DNA from: Pseudomonadota bacterium
Lineage (GTDB): Bacteria > BMS3Abin14
Assembly: GCA_016937135.1 (NCBI GenBank)
Contig: JAFGWO010000025.1
Span: 1-9,216, forward strand
Direction of reading: 5' to 3'
Length of the DNA stretch: 9,216 bases
Shown here piece by piece: positions 1 to 7,195 of the stretch. A program made the translations under genes and the position numbers. The number at the start of each line of letters is the position of its first letter. The first letter of the stretch is position 1. Below the pieces are notes generated by a model. That model was not told the origin of the DNA. It did no database searches and was given only the letters and a program-made list of their open reading frames with translations.

Positions 1-1280
1 GGAAAATCGGGATCGGTACCGCAATTGATCGCGATATACCCGTCTGTGAGATCGCAGGTCCGCACGGTGGCGCTGCAGTCCCCGTCCCCGACATTGATGA
101 TGATATTGTATTGCTGCCGCTTCATGACCTCAGCGGCCCGCTGTTCCTGATAATTTTCGGGGATCTCCCCTTCCTCCAGCACTTTGACCTCGCCGATGTG
201 GATACTGATGCGGGAAGGGTCGATCTCCACGCCGGCACGCCCCACGGCGGCGCCTATCCGACCCCAATTGGGATCCCCCCCGGCAATGGCGGTTTTAACG
301 AGAAGGGAATCGGCCACCGTTCTGGCGATCTGACGGGCATCTTCCGTCTCCTCCGCGCCGGTCACCTTTATGTTGACGACCTTCTTGGCCCCTTCTCCAT
401 CGCCAATGATCATCCCGGCAAGGTCGCTGCACACCTGATGGACGGCTTTCTGGAACACCGAAGTGTCCTTCCAGGTCCGGACCTGGGGTCCGACCCCGGA
501 GGCCAGGATCAGAACGGTATCGTTGGTGCTCATGTCACCGTCCACGGAAATGGCGTTGAACGTGTCCCTCACCGATTCCCGAAGGATGTTGTTGAGCCAT
601 TCCTCATCCACCCTGGCATCCGTGAGGATAAAAGCCAGCATGGTTGCCATATCCGGGGCGATCATCCCAGCCCCCTTGGCTATCCCCACAACTGTTGCCT
701 TTCCCAGCTCCAGTTCCGCCTCGGTCTTGGCGCATTTCGGCATGGTATCGGTGGTCATAATGGAACGCGTAAAATTTTCCAGCCCCCCCTCGAAAAGACC
801 CGAGACGAGGGGATCGAGGGCCGCCTCCATCTTGTCAACAGGCAGTTTGACGCCTATGACCCCCGTTGAGCACAGGAGGATGGAATCATCGAGGGCCTTG
901 AGCCGATCCGCCAGGGCGGCGCTCAGCCTTAGGGCATCCTCCTCCCCGCCCTTCCCGGTCATGCTGTTGGCGTTTCCGCTGTTGACCAGGACCGCGGCGG
1001 TTTTCCCGGACTGGATCCTTTCCCGGGAGATGCGCACAGGGGCCGCAGCGCAGAGATTTTTGGTGAAAACCCCGGCGACCGTCGCGCCTCTTTCGGCAAC
1101 GATGAGACCCATATCGAGTCGGTCGTTCCCCTGACCCCGGATATCCGCGGAAACAGCGGACGCCTTGAACCCCTCGACCTTGAGCGTGGTCATGGGGCTG
1201 AATTCCATCATCATGCCATCGTGGCCGGGAATCAGTGTTCCCTCGTAATGTCCCTTGACTCTGCTATCGTCCTTACCCAT
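1..1280 (-). CDS. argJ: Glutamate N-acetyltransferase / amino-acid N-acetyltransferase (ornithine acetyltransferase), 3' end cut by window edge
   Basis: ArgJ moves the acetyl group from N-acetylornithine to glutamate, recycling it in arginine biosynthesis; bifunctional members also use acetyl-CoA to make N-acetylglutamate. There are 426 codons visible, and the reading frame is open to the left edge. Family hallmarks are clear: NSGNAN at about residues 100-105, STGVIG at 138-143, the self-cleavage region KGAGMIAPDMATML at 202-215 (expected cut between Ala212 and Thr213, Thr213 becoming the nucleophile), GDGEGA at 293-298, and GDPNWGR near 335-341. The last visible residues, near CDLTDGYIAINCG, lie close to the usual C-terminus, so only a few codons should be missing. 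The ATG at 1280 has AGGAAGG at 1292-1298, spaced 11 bases. This start gives roughly 25-30 residues before the usual family start; an internal ATG triplet at residues 23-25 is an alternative but has no obvious ribosome site. Family identity is very secure. Whether the enzyme is mono- or bifunctional cannot be read from sequence alone. Confidence 0.97.
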   Translation of the reverse strand, partial: MGKDDSRVKGHYEGTLIPGHDGMMMEFSPMTTLKVEGFKASAVSADIRGQGNDRLDMGLIVAERGATVAGVFTKNLCAAAPVRISRERIQSGKTAAVLVNSGNANSMTGKGGEEDALRLSAALADRLKALDDSILLCSTGVIGVKLPVDKMEAALDPLVSGLFEGGLENFTRSIMTTDTMPKCAKTEAELELGKATVVGIAKGAGMIAPDMATMLAFILTDARVDEEWLNNILRESVRDTFNAISVDGDMSTNDTVLILASGVGPQVRTWKDTSVFQKAVHQVCSDLAGMIIGDGEGAKKVVNIKVTGAEETEDARQIARTVADSLLVKTAIAGGDPNWGRIGAAVGRAGVEIDPSRISIHIGEVKVLEEGEIPENYQEQRAAEVMKRQQYNIIINVGDGDCSATVRTCDLTDGYIAINCGTDPDF

Positions 1281-1328
1281 TTCCAAGCCATCCTTCCTGA
1301 CGTCGCAAACCACGTCTCCGTTTTATAG

Positions 1329-1453
1329 GGTCGCAAAAAGTCCGATTCGGGACTTTTCGCTTACCGGAAAGGGAAAAGCGTCGTTTTCCCTTTCCTCACG
1401 AATCAAGGACCTACAACCCGGGTCCTTGATCCGGGCGCCCCGCGCGGGGCGCG
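1329..1453. repeat. Structured intergenic repeat, copy A (125 bases, four stem-loops)
   Basis: This copy starts with GGTCGCAAAAAGTCCGATTC and contains four inverted repeats in a row. They are an 8-bp stem AAAAGTCC/GGACTTTT (1336-1343 with 1350-1357); a perfect 12-bp stem GGAAAGGGAAAA/TTTTCCCTTTCC (1366-1377 with 1384-1395); a 10-bp stem ATCAAGGACC/GGTCCTTGAT (1402-1411 with 1421-1430); and a 7-bp GC stem GCGCCCC/GGGGCGC around a GCGC loop (1435-1452), which reads as an 18-base palindrome. A second copy starts 161 bases further on. The layout resembles the dispersed palindromic intergenic repeats found in many bacterial genomes; the family has not been identified here. Confidence 0.88.
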
Positions 1454-1480
1454 TTGACGACTTCTTGCGAAGTCGTCAAC
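1453..1480. repeat. Perfect 12-bp stem-loop between the two repeat copies
   Basis: GTTGACGACTTC (1453-1464) is exactly reverse-complementary to GAAGTCGTCAAC (1469-1480), around a TTGC tetraloop. It lies directly after copy A of the repeat, and nothing like it follows copy B. No U-tract follows on either strand, so it is not a standard intrinsic terminator. It could be a variable module of the same repeat family, a protein-binding site or an RNA structure. The stem is certain from sequence; the role is unknown. Confidence 0.8.
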
Positions 1481-1489
1481 TACTGACAA

Positions 1490-1615
1490 GGTCGCAAAAA
1501 GTCCGATTCGGTACGTAACGCTTACCGGAAAGGGAAAAAACGTCGTTTTCCTTTTCCTTGCGGAGCAAGGACTCACGACTCAAGTCCTTGATCCGGGCGC
1601 CCCACCCGGGGCGCG
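1490..1615. repeat. Structured intergenic repeat, copy B (126 bases, diverged from copy A)
   Basis: This copy starts with the same 22 bases as copy A and keeps the order of its parts. The second stem is kept (1527-1538 with 1546-1557) with one G:T pair. The third stem is CAAGGACT/AGTCCTTG (1566-1573 with 1583-1590), in which a C-G pair of copy A has become T-A, a compensatory change. The GC stem GCGCCCC/GGGGCGC (1597-1603 with 1608-1614) is unchanged although its loop differs (ACCC instead of GCGC). The first stem is lost because four bases of its right arm changed. Stems are preserved better than loops, which suggests selection for, or copying of, a folded structure. Confidence 0.87.
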
Positions 1616-1627
1616 GGGATTATTTTT

Positions 1628-3364
1628 TTAGACCAACGGCAAAAGAAGATTCAGTCTGGTGCCGCCCTCCGGAACCAGATCCGCCCAGACCGCTCCCGAA
1701 TGCCTTTCCATAATAGCCCGGGCGATGGACAGACCGAGGCCGATCCCGGAGGGTTTATCCGTCATTATATTACCAAGCTGTTTGAACTTTTCAAAGATGC
1801 CCGGGATATCCTTTTCCCTCATCCCCGGCCCGTGATCCCGCACGACAACCCTCACCCAGCCTTTGCCGCAGTCGGAATGGAGGGGGGAATCCTCCGAAAG
1901 CGCATACTCCGGCACTTCCGGCATATGTTCATGATAGACGGTCTGCACCTCGATGGGGCTTTCCGGAGGGGAAAATTTCACCGCGTTTTCCAGGACCAGG
2001 CCGAGGGCGCGCGCAAAAAGCCTTGGATCACAGGTGACTGCGTCCTCGCCGTCCCGGGAAAAATCCCATATGACCCGCCGGCCATCGACAAGGTTTCCCA
2101 GCTCCTGAAAAGCCGACTCCACAACCCTTCGAACGGGACAGGTCATGCGTTTGAGGGAGATATGGCCCGCCTCGAGCCTGAAGAGCTCCAGGATCCTTTC
2201 CACGAGATAATCGAGATGGGCCGCGGATTTTTCCAGATGCGAAACGCAGTCCAAAAGGGTATCGGTCTCCCCTTCGAGATCAAGGGAAGGGATAAGGCTG
2301 GCAAACCCCATGATGGAGGTCAAGGGCGTCTTGAGCTCATGGGATATGTTCAGGATCAATTCCGTCTTGTCCCGGTCCAGCCGCACCAGCTCCCCGTGGG
2401 CCCTCTTCAGGTCTTCGGCCTTTTTCTCGAGATCCGTGAAAAGACGCGCGTTATCGATGGAAAGAGCGACCTGCGAAGCCATGGTGAGGAGGAGATCACG
2501 GTCCGATTCCGTGAAGGTTTCCCCGTTCATTTTATTGTTGGCGTTCATCACACCCAGGACCCGCCCCCCCCGCAGCAGCGGAACGCAGAGGGCCGACTGA
2601 TTTGAATACTGCTTCCGGTGTTTTGATGGGCCGAATTTTTCGTGCCTGTCTATATCGTTGATCAGGAGAGCCTCGCCGGTCAGGGCAACGTGTCCGGAAA
2701 CCCCTTTCCCGAGGAGAACAGTAGCTTGGCCAATGCCCTCCCGGGGAAGTCCGATCGCCTCCACCACCCGGAGATTTTCGCCCTCGGCAAGCATAAGGGA
2801 GGCGGATTCTACCTGGAGGGTATCCGCTACGGCCTCCACTGCTTTTTTGAAAAGTCTCTGCAAAATCCCCTTGCTGGATTCCTCTCCCAGCTGCCGGAGG
2901 GCGAGAAGCTCACGGGTCCCCTTGTGCGAGTCCGCTACGATCTTCTCCTTCTCCAGCAGATACTGATGCTTGATGCAGGCTTGCGTCACAGCCCCGACGA
3001 GGTGGCGCGGGTCGCAGGGTTTGGACAGAAAATCCGATGCCCCCGCCCGGAGCATCTCGACGGCATCATCAAAGGAGCGATCCTGGCTGATGCAGATCAC
3101 AGGGATAAACTGATCGCGGCCGCGCACAAACCGGAGGAGGTCAATGCCGGATACATCCTCCATGACAACCTCGCTGACCACAACATCGAATCCCCTTTTT
3201 TCAAACAGCTCTTTGGCCTCAAGACCGCCCCTTGCCCGTTCGGGCCTGAACCCGCCCCCAAGGAGGATCTCTTCCATCCGGCTGAGGGAAACATCGTCAT
3301 CGTCCACCACAAGGACGCGCGGCCGGGTGTCTTCCCCTCCTGTTCCAGTCAACGGACCTTTCAC
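1628..3364 (-). CDS. Cytoplasmic hybrid sensor histidine kinase: REC-GAF-HisKA-HATPase, receiver lacking the phospho-Asp
   Basis: This 578-residue protein has no membrane segment or signal peptide, so it should be a soluble kinase. An N-terminal receiver domain (about 16-130) keeps the acidic pocket (Asp21-24), the switch Ser93 and Lys115 (SKP), but the acceptor position is Glu65 (SEVVMEDVSG instead of the usual D-x-x-MP-x-x-x-G). A GAF sensor domain follows (about 165-305), then a short coiled linker, HisKA with the H-box SHELKTP (phospho-accepting His342), and an ATPase domain with N-box LENAVKFS (Asn460), G1 DHGPGM (510-515), F-box IFEKF and G2 GIGLGLSIA. The catalytic parts look intact, so it should autophosphorylate. 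Its partner regulator is not in the window and its signal is unknown. Translation starts at GTG 3364; an in-frame TGA lies five codons upstream, so no earlier start is possible. The ribosome site there is weak. It follows secA by 106 bases on the same strand and might share its transcript. Confidence 0.93.
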   Translation of the reverse strand: MKGPLTGTGGEDTRPRVLVVDDDDVSLSRMEEILLGGGFRPERARGGLEAKELFEKRGFDVVVSEVVMEDVSGIDLLRFVRGRDQFIPVICISQDRSFDDAVEMLRAGASDFLSKPCDPRHLVGAVTQACIKHQYLLEKEKIVADSHKGTRELLALRQLGEESSKGILQRLFKKAVEAVADTLQVESASLMLAEGENLRVVEAIGLPREGIGQATVLLGKGVSGHVALTGEALLINDIDRHEKFGPSKHRKQYSNQSALCVPLLRGGRVLGVMNANNKMNGETFTESDRDLLLTMASQVALSIDNARLFTDLEKKAEDLKRAHGELVRLDRDKTELILNISHELKTPLTSIMGFASLIPSLDLEGETDTLLDCVSHLEKSAAHLDYLVERILELFRLEAGHISLKRMTCPVRRVVESAFQELGNLVDGRRVIWDFSRDGEDAVTCDPRLFARALGLVLENAVKFSPPESPIEVQTVYHEHMPEVPEYALSEDSPLHSDCGKGWVRVVVRDHGPGMREKDIPGIFEKFKQLGNIMTDKPSGIGLGLSIARAIMERHSGAVWADLVPEGGTRLNLLLPLV

Positions 3365-3470
3365 CTCGCAGGGGGATCAAGGCGCCGGACGAGAGGCGGC
3401 GTTTGGCCTCTGGACGCCGGGGCGCGGGTTGCCCGGATACCAGGAGGAACCCTGCAGGATTCCGGGCGCG

Positions 3471-6110
3471 TCACTGGTTGGCTCCACAGCATTTTTTATA
3501 TTTTTTGCCTGACCCGCACGGACACGGGTCGTTGCGCCCGACTTTCGGGGTGTCCCTTCTGACGGTCTGCGGAGTGCCGGCCTCCGGCCCCGGGGCGGGC
3601 CTCCTTTCGAGGGAACCCCGGCCCATGGAATACCGCTGCTGCCGCCGGCCGGGGAGGGACTCTCCCTCGGCCACCTGCACCTGGAAAAGGGTCCTCACCG
3701 TGTTCTCGCGAACCCTGTTCATCATTTCTTCGAACATGCGGAACCCCTCGATCTTGTATTCCGAGAGAGGATCCCTCTGACCGTAACCCCTCAGGCCGAT
3801 CCCCTCCCTGAGGTGATCCATGCCGTAAAGGTGGTCCTTCCAGTTGGTGTCAAGGATCTGGAGATAAAGGATCCTCTCGGCATACCGGACGATCTCGGAG
3901 CCAATGGATTTCTCCTTCGCGATGTAGGCAGCCAGGGCCGCTTCGATCAGGGCCTCTTCAACCCCCTCGACACCCTCCCCGGCGGGGGGGGGATCGGGCC
4001 GGAAGCCGAAAACGGCCTGGAAATGGTCGCGAAGGCCATCCATGTCCCACTCATCCCTGTGGGATTTCGGGTCGATGTGAGTCTGGACCAGATCCTGCAC
4101 AGTTTCCCGGATCATCTCCTCGATTTCCGGAAAAAGGCTCTCCGCGCTCAGGATGCCCCTTCGCTGGCCGTAAACGGCCTCCCTCTGCATATTCATCACA
4201 TCGTCATATTCGAGGAGATGCTTGCGGATATCGAAGTTGTGGCCCTCAACCCTCTTCTGGGCGTTCTCGATGGCTTTTGTCACCATGCTGTTCTCGATCT
4301 CCTGTCCCTCCGTCATCCCCAGGCGTTCCATAAGCCCGGAAATGCGGTCGGAACCGAAGATCCTCATGAGATCGTCCTCCAGACTGAGGAAGAAGCGGGA
4401 GCTCCCGGGATCCCCCTGGCGGCCAGACCGACCCCTCAGCTGGTTGTCGATCCGGCGGCTCTCGTGCCGTTCCGTCCCGAGGATATGGAGCCCTCCGGCG
4501 CCGAGGACGACCTCCCGTTCCTTCTCGCAGAGACCCTTCATCTCCTGGAGGACCTTCTCCTTCAGCTCGGGGTTGTCCTCCGGGGCGCGGTTTCTGGCGA
4601 GAAAGACGGGGTTTCCACCCAGAACGATATCCGTACCGCGGCCGGCCATGTTCGTCGCGAGGGTTACCGCGCCCGCCCGTCCGGCCTGCGCCACGATCTC
4701 CGCTTCCCTCTCGTGATGCTTGGCGTTAAGGACGTGGTGGGGGATTCCCTCCCTTTTCAGCATCCTCGACAGAAGCTCGGAGTTTTCAATGGAGGTCGTC
4801 CCGACCAGGACCGGCTGCTTTCTTTTATGGCAATCCTCGATTTCCCGCACCACCGCCTGGTATTTTTCCTTTTTCGTCCGGTAGATGACGTCCGAGAAGT
4901 CCTCCCGGATCATGGGCATATGGGTGGGGGCTACAAGGACGTCGAGATTGTAGGTCTTCTTGAATTCCACCGCCTCGGTGTCGGCGGTTCCAGTCATCCC
5001 GGCCAGCTTGTCATACATCCTGAAGTAGTTCTGGAAGGTGATGGAGGCGAGGGTCTGGTTTTCGCTTTCTATCTTGACCTTCTCCTTGGCCTCGAGGGCC
5101 TGGTGCAGACCGTCGCTGTACCTCCTGCCCGGCATCAGGCGTCCCGTGAATTCATCGACGATGATCACCTGGCCGTCCTTGACCACGTAGTCCACATCCT
5201 TGCGGAAGAGGTAATGGGCCTTGAGTCCCTGCTGGACGTGGTGGTTGACCTCGATGTTCGCGGGATCGTAAAGGTTTTCAACCCCCAGGAGCTTTTCCGC
5301 GCGCATCACCCCCTCCTCGGTGAGGATGACGGTGCGGGCCTTTTCGTCCACGGTGAAATGGAGCTCTTTTTTCAGACGGGGGATGATGGAGTCTACGGTG
5401 TAATATTGCTCCGTGGATTCCTCGGCGGGCCCGGAGATGATGAGAGGCGTACGGGCCTCATCGATCAGGATGCTGTCAACCTCGTCAACGATGGCATAGC
5501 TTAAATCCCTCTGGACATAGTCCTCGAGGGAGAACTTCATGTTGTCGCGAAGGTAATCGAACCCGAACTCGTTGTTGGTGCCGTAGGTGACGTCGCTGCC
5601 ATAGGCGGCTTTCCGCTCGGCATCCCCCATGGAATGCTGGATCACCCCTACCGAAAGGCCAAGGAAGCGGTAAATGGCGCCCATCCACTCCGAGTCCCTG
5701 GCCGCCAGGTAATCGTTGACGGTCACGACATGGACCCCGCGCCCGGGCAGGGCATTAAGGTAGACGGGAAGGGTGGCCACCAGGGTCTTTCCCTCCCCCG
5801 TTTTCATCTCGGCTATCTTGCCCTCGTGAAGGATGACCCCTCCAAGGATCTGGACGTCGAAATGCCTCATGTTCAGGACGCGCCTTGAAACCTCCCGGAC
5901 AACGGCAAAAGCTTCCGGAAGGAGATCGTCCAGGACCGCCCCCTGATCCAGCCGCTGCCGGAACTCGGCTGTTTTTGAGCGCAGGCCGGCATCGTCCAGG
6001 GATTTTACTCCCGGCTCCAGTTCATTGACCCGGGTTACGAAGGGAGCGATCCTTTTCAGTTCCCGTTCGTTCCTCGTGCCGAAGATTTTTTTCGCGATAA
6101 GATTTATCAT
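3471..6110 (-). CDS. secA: Preprotein translocase ATPase SecA
   Basis: SecA is the peripheral ATPase that drives unfolded preproteins through the SecYEG membrane channel. The 879-residue product is full length for the family. It shows the Walker A motif in [10 protein letters not shown] (101-110), the Walker B/DEAD-like [11 protein letters not shown] (209-219) followed by RTPLIISG, the NMAGRGTDI and RGRSGRQGD motifs of the second helicase half, and the C-terminal zinc-binding tail [13 protein letters not shown] (Cys863, 865, 874, 875) that binds SecB or ribosomes in relatives. A variable Pro/Arg-rich linker precedes the tail. The N-terminus ([18 protein letters not shown]) matches the usual SecA start, so ATG 6110 is well supported even though no Shine-Dalgarno sequence is visible; the 20 bases upstream are U-rich and belong to a terminator hairpin. 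The gene lies 75 bases after the M23 peptidase gene on the same strand. Confidence 0.99.
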   Translation of the reverse strand: MINLIAKKIFGTRNERELKRIAPFVTRVNELEPGVKSLDDAGLRSKTAEFRQRLDQGAVLDDLLPEAFAVVREVSRRVLNMRHFDVQILGGVILHEGKIAEMKTGEGKTLVATLPVYLNALPGRGVHVVTVNDYLAARDSEWMGAIYRFLGLSVGVIQHSMGDAERKAAYGSDVTYGTNNEFGFDYLRDNMKFSLEDYVQRDLSYAIVDEVDSILIDEARTPLIISGPAEESTEQYYTVDSIIPRLKKELHFTVDEKARTVILTEEGVMRAEKLLGVENLYDPANIEVNHHVQQGLKAHYLFRKDVDYVVKDGQVIIVDEFTGRLMPGRRYSDGLHQALEAKEKVKIESENQTLASITFQNYFRMYDKLAGMTGTADTEAVEFKKTYNLDVLVAPTHMPMIREDFSDVIYRTKKEKYQAVVREIEDCHKRKQPVLVGTTSIENSELLSRMLKREGIPHHVLNAKHHEREAEIVAQAGRAGAVTLATNMAGRGTDIVLGGNPVFLARNRAPEDNPELKEKVLQEMKGLCEKEREVVLGAGGLHILGTERHESRRIDNQLRGRSGRQGDPGSSRFFLSLEDDLMRIFGSDRISGLMERLGMTEGQEIENSMVTKAIENAQKRVEGHNFDIRKHLLEYDDVMNMQREAVYGQRRGILSAESLFPEIEEMIRETVQDLVQTHIDPKSHRDEWDMDGLRDHFQAVFGFRPDPPPAGEGVEGVEEALIEAALAAYIAKEKSIGSEIVRYAERILYLQILDTNWKDHLYGMDHLREGIGLRGYGQRDPLSEYKIEGFRMFEEMMNRVRENTVRTLFQVQVAEGESLPGRRQQRYSMGRGSLERRPAPGPEAGTPQTVRRDTPKVGRNDPCPCGSGKKYKKCCGANQ

Positions 6111-6116
6111 GAAGTC

Positions 6117-6151
6117 AAAAAACTGGCCCCGGCGGGCTCTCCTCCGGGGCC
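6117..6151 (-). terminator. Rho-independent terminator (or attenuator) between the M23 peptidase gene and secA
   Basis: On the minus strand a perfect 8-bp stem, GGCCCCGG (6144-6151) with CCGGGGCC (6125-6132), closes an 11-base loop and is followed by AG and six T residues (6122-6117). It lies 34 bases past the stop codon of the M23 peptidase gene, as expected for its terminator. The T-tract ends only 6 bases before the secA ATG, so any transcript reaching secA from upstream must pass through it. Confidence 0.85.
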
Positions 6152-6185
6152 TGAATCAAAACAGAAGAGTTGATGGGAACCCTTT

Positions 6186-7094
6186 TCAGTTGAGGATATA
6201 TCTCATAGGGTTCACGGCGACCCCGTTGACAGCCACCTCATAGTGCAAATGAGGGCCCGTACTGCGCCCCGTGTTTCCAACCTTGGCAACGACATCCCCC
6301 CGCTTCACCTTGTCCCCCTTTTTGACCTCAAGGGACGCGCAGTGACCGTAGCGGGTCATTATTCCATATCCGTGGTCGATAAGCAGCATATTCCCATAGC
6401 CGCCTTCCCTCCCCGAGAAAACAACAATCCCATCGGCAGGGGCGATGATCGGGGTACCCGTCCGGGTGGCCACATCGATGCCCTTGTGCATTTCCCGCCT
6501 CCCGGTGAAGGGGGACGTCCGGTAGCCGAAACTGGAGGTGAGCCACCCCTTGACAGGCCAGATGGAGGGAGTGGAAGCGAGAAGGGATTTCTGGTCCTCG
6601 AGGTACTCCACGAGTTCCTGGAAGCTGCGCTCCTGGACGTCTGTTTCGACCTTGAGACGTTCAAGCCCCGCGACCATTCCATCGACGAGGGTCTTGTCCT
6701 GGAAGGAAATCTCCCCTTCCAGCGGATTGAAGGGCTCCGGGTTCTCCCCGCCGATTCCCATGATCTGCTCCGGGTAGACCACGCCGTCAAGATCGGCCAT
6801 GACCCTTAATTTCATGTCGAACTGGCGGAGCCGGCCCATTTCCCCCTGAAGGTCATCGATGGACTTGGCGAAGGCGACAAGCTGCTCCCTCTGCTGGCGG
6901 GTCTCCATGCGGAGCTTCTCCATTTCACCCACCATGCCCTTGATGCCGAAATAGTCTGTGATCAGGTACCCGAGGCCCAGGACGAACAGAACGGCGCTGG
7001 CGATGGCAAAACGAACAACCTTTTTTGGAACCCGGTACTTCCTGACCTTTGCCGTCTCGTCAGGAAGGATCATGATTGTATAGCGCTTTTTCAT
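6186..7094 (-). CDS. Membrane-anchored M23-family (LytM/lysostaphin-type) peptidoglycan endopeptidase
   Basis: This 302-residue protein has a basic N-terminus, one membrane segment (about 26-48, AIASAVLFVLGLGYLI), a predicted coiled coil (about 53-98, rich in Glu, Arg and Gln) and a C-terminal M23 domain (about 178-300). The zinc ligands His203 and Asp207 (HKGID) and His284 (HLH), and the catalytic histidines His251 (YGH) and His282, are all present, so it should be an active metallo-endopeptidase cutting cross-link peptides of the cell wall, not a degenerate LytM activator such as EnvC or NlpD. The topology places the enzyme outside the inner membrane with a short cytoplasmic N-terminus. The ATG at 7094 has GGAG at 7105-7108, spaced 10 bases. 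It sits between tldE and secA and ends just before a strong terminator, so it may form its own transcription unit. The exact substrate is unknown. Confidence 0.95.
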   Translation of the reverse strand: MKKRYTIMILPDETAKVRKYRVPKKVVRFAIASAVLFVLGLGYLITDYFGIKGMVGEMEKLRMETRQQREQLVAFAKSIDDLQGEMGRLRQFDMKLRVMADLDGVVYPEQIMGIGGENPEPFNPLEGEISFQDKTLVDGMVAGLERLKVETDVQERSFQELVEYLEDQKSLLASTPSIWPVKGWLTSSFGYRTSPFTGRREMHKGIDVATRTGTPIIAPADGIVVFSGREGGYGNMLLIDHGYGIMTRYGHCASLEVKKGDKVKRGDVVAKVGNTGRSTGPHLHYEVAVNGVAVNPMRYILN

Positions 7095-7157
7095 CGCAGA
7101 TAAACTCCACCTATTGGAAGCAAATTGCTGCCCAAGGTCAGGTTTAAAATCCGGTAA

Positions 7158-7186
7158 AAGCTAGCATAACAATATTCCAAATGCAA
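7158..7186 (-). promoter_or_regulatory. Candidate sigma70-type promoter for the M23 peptidase gene
   Basis: On the minus strand TTGCAT (7181-7186) lies 17 bases before TAGCTT (7158-7163), in an AT-rich pocket about 65-90 bases before the peptidase start. The -35 matches the consensus at four or more positions and the spacing is ideal, but the -10 matches at only three of six. This is the only gap over 100 bases in the right half of the window, so a promoter here is sensible; the exact boxes are uncertain. Confidence 0.3.
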
Positions 7187-7195
7187 GAGTACCCG

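Larger units (their letters stand above)
1281..1627. other. Non-coding spacer between the kinase gene and argJ, filled with structured repeats
   Basis: This 347-base stretch has no credible gene. Most of it is two diverged copies of a stem-loop-rich repeat and one extra hairpin, described separately. In the minus direction it holds the 3' flank of the kinase gene and the 5' flank of argJ. A TATAAA on the minus strand (1322-1327), about 42 bases before the argJ start, could be a -10 box, but no good -35 lies 16-18 bases upstream, so I do not call a promoter. No intrinsic terminator of the classical hairpin-then-U-tract form follows the kinase stop on the minus strand. The stacked hairpins could stop or slow transcription, but that is inference. 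Confidence 0.75.

Noticed and set aside
111..1134. Plus-strand open frames of 223-252 codons
   Set aside because: They are antisense to argJ, which is unmistakable on the minus strand.
1255..1518. A plus-strand open frame of 87 codons over the spacer
   Set aside because: It runs from the argJ start region through the hairpin repeats; its translation is just the repeat read in one frame and has no protein-like features.
1329..1615. CRISPR array or transposon ends
   Set aside because: There are only two long, diverged copies with internal hairpins, no regular short repeat-spacer pattern, no transposase and no flanking target duplication that I can see.
1597..1629. Plus-strand intrinsic terminator formed by the GC stem of repeat copy B and the seven T residues at 1623-1629
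   Set aside because: Eight bases separate the stem from the T-tract, and no plus-strand gene ends here. The T-tract overlaps the kinase stop codon region.
1700..3562. Two plus-strand open frames of about 300 codons each (1700-2605 and 2642-3562)
   Set aside because: They are antisense to the REC-GAF-kinase gene and show no domain or convincing ribosome site.
3813..5504. A 563-codon open frame on the plus strand
   Set aside because: It is fully antisense to secA, whose protein shows every family motif. High GC with third-position bias opens long antisense frames; the translation has no recognisable domain.
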